This document shows, one piece after another, positions 57,301 through 64,000 of a stretch of 64,000 bases of DNA. The DNA is from Trichopria drosophilae (lineage: Eukaryota > Arthropoda > Insecta > Hymenoptera > Diapriidae), in contig CM059582.1 in assembly GCA_030407085.1 (NCBI GenBank), positions 203,298,501 to 203,362,500 on the forward strand, in the 5' to 3' direction. The first letter of the stretch is position 1. Each line of letters opens with the position of its first letter. A program made the translations under genes and the position numbers. The notes under the pieces are model-generated. The model saw only the letters and a program-made list of their open reading frames with translations. It searched no databases and had not been told where the DNA came from.

Positions 57301-60199
57301 TATACGTTGGTGAAAATTGGGCCCCTGCTGAACATGGTAATTTTACCGCTTGATGGGGGAAAAAACGCCAACATTGTAAAAATACAACTGTAAAACTATA
57401 AAATACTGCATGAAGCGTGGAAAATTTACCACGTTTTGAGTGGGCAATATGATGACCAACGCTGAACATGCTAAATTTCATTGTCATTTTATACAGTGTC
57501 GTACATTTCTCACCATAGGAGGGAAAATAGACAAGTTCCCCCCATGTGCAAGTTTGCCACCCGAGCCTTTGCTGCCAAGGATCGAATACGGTTTTTCTGC
57601 CTAATAGTAATTCGCTATGTTCGGTTAGAATTCTCACTTTCAGTGCATGTAGGCAGAAAATTAAAATTTAAACTTTTGTTTTTAATTATTTGTCTGCGCT
57701 AGAATATCACTCCAAATTTATTCATTTGATAGCTGTAATACAAAATATTTTATCAAAACAAAATTAGACAAAAAGTCTATCAATCCTAGAACTTGGAAGC
57801 AAAGATTTTCTCGCTTTTTCATGTCTCCCCCTTCCCACTTTAAGATGCTCGAGAACTCTTATGGATAAATACATTTATAGAATCAATTTTCTATTCTGTA
57901 CTATAGCATGAAGCTTATAAATGGATGGAGATTAATTGTTATATAATTGACTTTATTTATTCCTTTCAATTTTATTTTAGCAGTATTAAATTGCTAAATT
58001 ATACCTTATATTTTTGGAACTTATATGTTGATGATGAATTACACATAACAATTTATTGCAGATTCATCTTGGATTTGGTGAATATCTACCAAAATCGTTA
58101 TACATATCGGCCGGATGCGATTGCAAGACTCCTGCTATTTTTGTCCGTCACATTGCACTAGCTGTATTTAGTCTCGATATATTGTTAAAATGCACAATCA
58201 CTGGTAAAGGCAGTAACAGGAATAAAGGATCAAAGAAACCTGAGATGGCACTGGATGGTACCAAATTATTGGCCGTAAAAGGTAATTGATACATTTCTTT
58301 ATATACATTTATAATAAAATAAAGATCAGCTTTTACCCAATATAAGGATGTGACAAAATAGTAGTTTTCGATACAAGAGCAATAAATTTTTTTTCTACGA
58401 ATGTGAAGGTCGCGGGCTAAGCCAAAGGCAAGGATCGCATTGGCATTAATTAAAAAAACATTTTTGCATATGGGTTGAATAATATTTTTTATTACAAGTG
58501 TGCTGAAAGTGCTCTGGTAAAAAGTACAAAATGTGTAGTCACATTTTACGCACTGTATCAAAAAAGATGTTTGACAATTATATATATATATATATTATAT
58601 ATATATAAAAGCTTTATTCACAAAAATGATTAGATATTAAATATAGCATTTCTATAGTTTCTAGCACTTCTCCAGTAGATATCCTTTACAATTAAAATGA
58701 AAATTTTACTAAGATGTCCCAATTGAATTCTAAAACGTTTTTTTAAGAAAAAGTATATAGATTTTAAGTGTACTGAAGATATTGAATCTTTCAACGAATA
58801 AAGAAATTTCTTACAATTTCTTTCTTCTTCGAGAGTTTAATCACTGATAATAGTTTCCTTATATGTTAAAAGTAAACAAAATGTGTACAATACTTCATAT
58901 ATACAGAATAAAACTGTTTTTATAACTTTTATTTTAAGTCTAATATTTTGATATTTTTTAGCGATATACTACCACTACTTAATCACTGAAAAATCCATGT
59001 CACCGGAGGCTGCCGATAAATTGGTTGAAAAAATAAGGCACGTGCTTGCAAAGCAAATCTCATTTTTGAAGGAGTGTAAGTATACTAATGGCTACTACAC
59101 ATATATAAGGAGATGTAAGGCCTTACGCCATAGGCTTTACGTCAACGCTGAGGGTGCCTTCAGGGCACAGAGTCCGGATCGCCGGAACGGAAAATGTTTA
59201 CACGAGAATAGGCCTTTTCATTTAAGAATTCTAGTTACTTTTTTCGAGCACTTGTCGCTTATACACGTACATATCGGACTTAGCCAATTACTTTTATACC
59301 ATACAAAATGTGCTCAAAAATGCCTGTAAACATTAAAAATTATACATAAGCATCAACAGTGCTCGAAAAAAGTAACTAGTATCCTTAAATGAAAAGGCCT
59401 ATTGGTGCGAGCCTTGAACTGGTACTTTTCCGTCGTTCTGTCCCGCCGATTTCAAACGCTTAACGTCACATGGGATAAGAACGCAGAAACGGAACAGCGA
59501 ATTCGCCCTGTTAACGATGCTGTTGTGTGCGCAGCTGTCAGAGGAATAGGGGTATACATGCATTCTTGTTTATATGTATTGAGGATCGAACACATGCGCA
59601 TTGGCATGCATGTATACCCCTATTCCTCTGACCTCTAAGCACACATAGACATCGTTAACAGTGCACATAGTTAATTATGCTACTAGTACGAAAGTATTTT
59701 ATCTGAGGATGTGGGATTTGCCGCGACGAGCTGAAGGCGAGTTCGGCAATCACATTCGAAGAGAATACACTTTCGCACGTGTGGCATATACGATATTTTA
59801 TGCAACGAAGATCACCGAGATAAAAATTAAATAGCATCCCGGACTTCTTAATAAATATACCTTTTAAATATACTATGCTAATTTTTCCACAATAAAAATT
59901 AAAAATATGGAAAGTAATTAAGTAATTGTTTCGTACTGCTAGCTACGGGGGGGGGGGAAGGTGCGTGTGCATTTATTTTATTTACATTCATATTTTTAGC
60001 TCATACAATGTGCGTGAAAGTATCAAATAAAACGATACCATCTGATAACGTTGAAGATGAGGATAACTCCGATGAAGATGGGTCCAATACAGACAAGGAT
60101 AATAATAATGAACCTCAAGCAGAGATTATTAATTACGCAGATGGTGAAAATGACATTTTCGACGATGAACTAATCGACCCGTGCGATTCAGATGCATAA
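54328..60199 (+). CDS. BEN-domain protein, 8 exons, about 435 aa, with one in-frame TGA
   Basis: Exons 54328-54499, 54959-55092, 55180-55296, 55388-55646, 56142-56233, 58062-58281, 58962-59075 and 60000-60199 join in one frame. Intron 2 is GC-AG (AAA/GCAAGT); the rest are GT-AG. The protein has an N-terminal domain (KMYAFVRIPP ... GHVLRVADSKKELKTLIEGK), a Glu/Lys-rich coiled coil in exon 4 (SEKEKEWKLEKKQLLEKLE) and a BEN domain in exons 6-7 (IHLGFGEYLPKSLY, CKTPAIFVRHIALAVF, LDGTKLLAVK). An acidic tail, NVEDEDNSDEDGS, ends it. BEN domains bind DNA or chromatin and often act in transcriptional repression (established). TGA at 54436-54438 cuts exon 1 after NP and the frame resumes QLYKIK. Either this copy is dead, the stop is read through, or translation starts downstream (a Met in exon 2). 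Introns hold several palindromic elements. BEN is certain; functionality is not. Confidence 0.8.
55755..55840. mobile_element. Half of a CACTGTAAAAAATCG palindromic MITE
   Basis: TTCAGCATAGGGAAATTACA to GATTTTTTAGAGTG repeats the right arm of the MITE at 53410-53576, ending before TA. The left arm is missing. It lies in intron 4 of the BEN gene, directly abutting the next MITE. Confidence 0.65.
55849..56076. mobile_element. TTAA-flanked MITE, second copy, in a BEN-gene intron
   Basis: GAGGCTGCTAAACCGATCC at the left and GGGGCAGCTGACTGCCGAC read from the right, with TTAA at 55845-55848 and 56077-56080. It is 228 bp, so a shorter relative of the 409-bp copy at 52392. Confidence 0.65.
56519..56640. 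repeat. Inverted repeat with 39-bp arms in a BEN-gene intron
   Basis: CCACTTACCGGCACTGAGTG at the left and its complement at the right, ending GTGCCGGTAAGTGA. About 36 of 39 arm positions pair, around a ~44-bp centre. Probably a small MITE. Confidence 0.75.
56792..57498. mobile_element. Nested CACTGTAAAAAAT MITEs in a BEN-gene intron
   Basis: The outer pair of ends is CACTGTAAAAAATGG at 56792 and ATACAGTG at 57498. The inner pair is CACTGTAAAAAATC at 56896 and TTTTTTACAGTG at 57200, with TA on both sides of the inner element (56894-56895, 57201-57202). This indicates one member of the family inserted in another. Ends match the MITE at 53410. Confidence 0.6.
59207..59403. repeat. Inverted repeat with about 47-bp arms in the last BEN-gene intron
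   Basis: AATAGGCCTTTTCATTTAAG at the left and CTTAAATGAAAAGGCCTATT at the right, with the pairing continuing through AGTTACTTTTTTCGAGCAC. The centre is about 100 bp and unrelated. Confidence 0.8.
59510..59661. repeat. Inverted repeat with about 54-bp arms in the last BEN-gene intron
   Basis: GTTAACGATGCTGTTGTGTG at the left is complementary to the right arm ending CACATAGACATCGTTAAC. The inner part, AGGAATAGGGGTATACATGC, is perfectly paired. The loop is about 40 bp. It lies only about 100 bp from the previous inverted repeat. Confidence 0.78.
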
Positions 60200-60835
60200 T
60201 GCAGAAGACTACTTACATTGCATGTATATTAGGGTGGACAAGCCCGTGTTTAACCTCTCAGCGAAAAAATGGGTCGAGATACAATTGATTTCAACAGTCA
60301 AATTAAATGCTATGCATTTCAATCCATTTTAATCAAAATTACGTAATTTTATTTATTATTTTTGTTTAACATGCATTCAAAAGCAAAGAATTTAATTTTT
60401 AAATACGAATCGGTGAATTTACATGCGTTGGAACATTGAGAAAAACTGAAAAATCACGATTTTTTTCAAATCTCACGTTCAGTTCTTAACGAATTTCTTT
60501 GACATTTGGTAGGAGATTATATGAAGTAATTACTAAGTGCGGATGATGATTTAAATTTTGAAAGAACGATACAATCGTTTTTGACTTACATCTTTTAGCG
60601 AAAATTCCTCCCTTATCGACTGGATATTACGGCGTGCGATTAATAAATTAAAATTGCATAATTTTGATTAAAATGGATTTAAATGCATAGCATTTAATAT
60701 AGAATCGTTAAATATGGATTTTCCTACGTTTATTTATTTCATAACCGTCTTATCTTTATTGTAATGTTTTTAAGTAATAATTTTATTGCATAATGTAAAT
60801 ACTTATTTTAGAGCTGTCTGTAAAATCAACGTATT
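60200..60835. other. 3' flank of the BEN gene
   Basis: AT-rich, no gene. The 3' untranslated region of the BEN gene presumably lies in its first part. A CATTTAAT/ATTTTGATTAAAATGGAT stretch occurs twice in opposite orientation (about 60300-60345 and 60655-60700). Confidence 0.4.
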
Positions 60836-61651
60836 TTATTTTGTTATAATCCTTTTCCTGAATTGGAAAAGGGTAGAACACGAAAACCAAAAACTTATTA
60901 CTGAACACGGACGCAAGGGGGTTGAATAATCTGCAACTTTATATAACGGAAGATTATATTTGTACCACAGAAAAAAATACAATAAAGTTTTGATTCGCAA
61001 CAAGAAAAATGAACGCGCTAATACGCAAAAGCCGCGGGGGTCACGAATCACTCGACGGTAGAGTCTCTTAAAAAAAGACCGGAGACACGATAATCGTATA
61101 AACCGTGGGGGGGGGGGGGGGGGGAAGCACAATAGATCTGCACCGGAGTAACTTACGGCGTCGTCGCTAGCGTGTCCGGCGGCGGTGGAGTACCTGGCCG
61201 CCCTTGAAGCCCTCCTTCCGGGACGTCGGACAGGATGGCGGGTGTTTGTCGCCAAAACGCTTCTAGTGTAGGGTGTCACTGCACACACCGGCTATCCTGC
61301 CGTCGATGGGTCTTCTTTTAGTCCGCAAAACAATATTATTGACACTAGCCACACGCGAGACCGGGAAACGACCGCAAAAATAGAAAACGCACGCTACACA
61401 AATCGCAACGCAACTCGGAAAAGAACAAAAGGTTTTTTGGGGGGCCGTCTCGTAGCACGTCCGAAAACGAAGTGAAGTGGGAGCCGATAGCGCTGGTAGA
61501 TGCGCGCGGGAACCTTACGCGCATCTCCAGTGACCAGGAGCGGAGAATCACCGGGGGGATTAGAGAGCGGGGTCCGTACGGGGCTTTCCCCACCTAATCG
61601 CGGTGTCGGGGAAGTCGCCTCCGTCCTCGTCTCGGGCGGCTTATATGCTGC

Positions 61652-61687
<36 letters not shown>

Positions 61688-62770
61688 CTCTGTGACGCAA
61701 TCAAAGATAGCCGCGCTGCTAGAATGCAGCTTTGCGGTGGCAAGAGCTGCATGGCTACTGCCGAATGAGTGGAGGCGCGTAAGGTCGCCAGCCACGAGGG
61801 AAAGAAGGGGAATATGAGACGGTTTTTTAGTGAGCATGCTGGGCCTGAAGGATGCAGGCGCGCAGAGACAAAAAAAGGGGGGAACGATGCAGGCGCGTCA
61901 GAGAGGGGCGATGTCCCTTCTCGTCGGCTACGATGGCTCCTACCATCGGGTGATACCTCCTGCGCTGCCGAGAGGGACAGCCAGGGGAAAGAGGGGCTCG
62001 GGCGTTTCGAGTGCTCGGGAGGTGGTGACGCTCCCGGCGGAACGCGCAACCGAGCAAGAGACGGTAATGCCGTTCAGGCGCTTTACCGGCGACTGAAGGA
62101 CGAGTATCCGACTTACTAAAACTGATAAAAAAAAGGGATTGAGGAAGGTGATCCTGAGCTCCGGGACACTTTCGACACGCGAGGGAACCGCGGCACCCAT
62201 CGTGAAGGATCGGCCAAGGGGTAGATCGGTGACACCTTATCACAAACCCCCGGGCCTGACTCGAGTACATCCTTGTTACTCGCGTCACAATAAATACGGA
62301 GGCTCGGATACCAGTTTCAGACGCAAACTTTCCTTAATCGCTACTACGCAGTGTCTATACTCGGGGAACTTTACGCGAAATCACTCACAGTCCTGATTCT
62401 CTAATGCACTTGACAGTTTCTACAGGGTACGTTCCTGTATCCCTGGGAAGCCTACATTGCCCGTGGGCCTATACAAGAGAGTATCTAAATAAATGTCGCT
62501 AGCGCACGCAAACTTCACAATTCAACGGGGTCCTTTCCCCGGGTAAGCACATATGCCGGCTGGCTGATACAATTTTACCTTATGGCTATCGGTATACGAC
62601 CGTACGCAAGGCTTCGGATCTTCCAGCTGCGGAGCACGATGTCTTCAATCTTCGACGAGGGTGAGAGAAGTGGAAGGGATCCAGGTACGGAGAGGATTCT
62701 TTATCAATTATTCAGGAGTTGGATGGTTCGCAAATTTATCTGGAAATCAGTAACATGAAGGGGGGTGTGA
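60836..62770 (-). other. GC-rich region, probably LTR and 3' part of the Ty3/gypsy element
   Basis: Base composition changes sharply from AT-rich to GC-rich near 61000. On the minus strand a TATAAG box occurs at about 61642-61647 (CATATAAGCCGCC). An 18-G run (61107-61124) and a GA microsatellite (61655-61684) lie within. The many overlapping ORFs here on both strands look like GC-rich noise. The position, downstream of the integrase on the same strand, suggests the 3' LTR, but I could not fix TG...CA borders or a target duplication. Confidence 0.35.
61655..61684. repeat. (GA)n microsatellite
   Basis: Pure GA repeat of about 15 units in the GC-rich region. Confidence 0.9.
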
Positions 62771-62771
62771 A

Positions 62772-62935
62772 CCGTCGGAGTGACCTGCGCCACTCCCGGG
62801 GAGATAGGGGGCTCCACCGTTGGAGTGGCTTCGGCCACCCCCGGGGAGAGAGGATATTCCACCGTCGGAGGGGCTTCAGTCACTCCCGGGGAGATTGGTG
62901 TCTACCGTCGGAGGGGCGTTAGCCGCTCCCGGTGT
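62772..62935. repeat. 45-bp GC-rich tandem repeat, about 3.6 units
   Basis: Units start CCGTCGGAGTG or CCGTTGGAGTGG at 62772, about 62817, 62862 and 62905, each with CACTCCCGGGGAGA in the middle. Unit length is 45, 45, then 43. It lies about 45 bp beyond the integrase stop codon on the coding strand of the gypsy element. Confidence 0.85.
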
Positions 62936-62978
62936 CACAAATTCTCAATTTCGGCGTGGCCTTAGGCCCGGTCGCCGT

Positions 62979-64000
62979 TCAAACATTGGCTTTTACTCGC
63001 GGTCCCGGAGGATTTCGTGGGCGTCCACGACGACTTGGTAATTCCGGTAGGTTTTCCTTGTGGGATTCCCTAGCCGTTTCGGGGCTCCAACTGTTCTCCG
63101 TCGGAGGTGGTGGGGGGTTACTGCGTATGTGTTTTGGGGGTCGACCACGGCGACGTGGGGCGACACCCTCTTGGGGTACTGGGAGCTCTGTGGGGGGTGT
63201 AGGGGCTGTTGAGCACGGGGGTTCACTGTCTCGTCGTACAGGTTCGAGATCCACGGGGTCCTTTACGTTTTTGGAGCTTCCTGGAGGGGGCTCATCCTCC
63301 GGAGCGTGGTAGGCTTTTAAGTCTTTGATATGGGCTCTTGGGTGTCTACGGCTGTCTGGGTCATCCAGTTCGTAGACTACTGGGGAGATAATTCGAAGAA
63401 TTCGGTGGGGGCCGCTGAACTTTGGCGCGAGCTTCGCGGCGAATTTCTGGGCACTAGAGGAGAGGAAACGCACGCGGCGCATGACAAGGTCGCCGACTCG
63501 GTATTCTACTTCGCGCCGGTTGCGGTTGTAGTACTGAGCCTGGCGTGTCGCCGCCCGCTCCAGGTTGCGATGTACCCAGTCATGAATGAGGGGCAATCGC
63601 TTCATGCGGTCGCACCAAAATTCAGGGTTGGTAGGAAGGGACAAGGGGGGAGGGGGAATATCTTTGCGCAGGTTTCTCATGGGGACCGGGTTACGACCAT
63701 AGTTCAGGAACGCGGGGGTCATTTGTGTGGAGGATTGAACAGCCGTGTTCATGGCAAACGCTAATTCGGGAAGATGCACGTCCCAGTCACGATGGTCATG
63801 CGATACGAACGCGCTAATCATCGTTTTAAGAGTTCGATTGACTCTTTCGACCGGGTTGGCCTGTGCATGGTACGGCGGGATAGGGGTGGGGTGATACCTA
63901 AATCCGCGAGGCGAGAAGATATATGCTTGTTAGCGTATTGTTTGGCGTTGTCCGTCAGAAAATATTTCGGGCAACCCCATCGGTTTATTACTAGGCTATC
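62979..64000 (-). pseudogene. Ty3/gypsy integrase, C-terminal part, frameshifted
   Basis: The minus strand from the window edge reads integrase core sequence with YFLTDNAKQY (candidate catalytic Asp). It changes frame near 63895, then NPVERVNRTLK (candidate catalytic Glu) leads into ATG at 63821 and LPELAFAMNTAVQSST. Further on are YRVGDLVMRRVRFLSS and KLAPKFSGPHRIL, the basic GPF-type C-terminal domain. The last ~100 residues are Pro/Arg-rich (RRRGRPPKH). Integrase inserts the cDNA copy. RT and protease would lie outside the window to the right. The frameshift makes this copy defective as read. Confidence 0.9.

Noticed and set aside
60836..62396. Many 80-150 aa ORFs in the GC-rich region
   Set aside because: They overlap on both strands, are Arg/Pro/Ser-rich low-complexity and show no domain. 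Typical of stop-poor GC-rich DNA.

Overview
This is nuclear DNA of an insect. A hymenopteran would fit, but nothing here proves it. The evidence is spliceosomal genes with short AT-rich introns, a strongly AT-rich background, and a dense set of animal transposons: MULE/NOF-like, P element, BEL/Pao, CMC/EnSpm-like, DD41D mariner, pogo/Tigger, Ty3/gypsy and many MITEs. There is no operon, prokaryotic promoter or CRISPR array. I see one gene that looks host-like, a BEN-domain gene, and even that may be broken or transposon-linked.

Layout. 1-3940 (-): multi-exon NOF/MULE-type transposase pseudogene whose 3' end runs into a Ulp1-like stretch and leaves the window. 4470-7461 (+): P-element transposase with one frameshift and no visible THAP finger. 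Its last codons lie in the first unit of a 133-bp tandem array (7425-9757). 10525-10842: a TA-flanked MITE. 11615-11697: a tRNA-like SINE head. 11719-13997 (+): decayed BEL/Pao pol, cut off by a 14-kb array of 7.28 nearly identical 1,929-bp units (13997-28041). Each full unit carries a 62-aa ORF with a TATA/CRE-like promoter and a perfect 11-bp hairpin.

29205-33884 (+) and 44315-51430 (-) are two divergent copies of a two-gene DNA transposon: ORF1 with a SAM-like domain, ORF2 a DDE transposase related to the CMC/tnp2 group. Between them lie an AT-rich duplication, a perfect C15A 16-bp minisatellite (35342-35841), a second CMC/tnp2-like transposase (36697-39116, -), and a 3.68-kb mariner with 1.2-kb inverted repeats and an intact transposase (39711-43392).

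49373-53576 holds a piggyBac-like MITE, a pogo relic split by a TTAA-flanked MITE, and a palindromic MITE. 54328-60199 (+) is an 8-exon BEN-domain gene with consistent splice phases, several palindromic elements in its introns and one internal TGA. 60836-64000 turns GC-rich and holds the 3' part of a Ty3/gypsy element (integrase end, -) with a 45-bp tandem repeat and probably its LTR.

The genes do not form a pathway; this is a transposon graveyard with a few young insertions. Several otherwise open frames are each interrupted by a lone in-frame stop, five of six being TGA.
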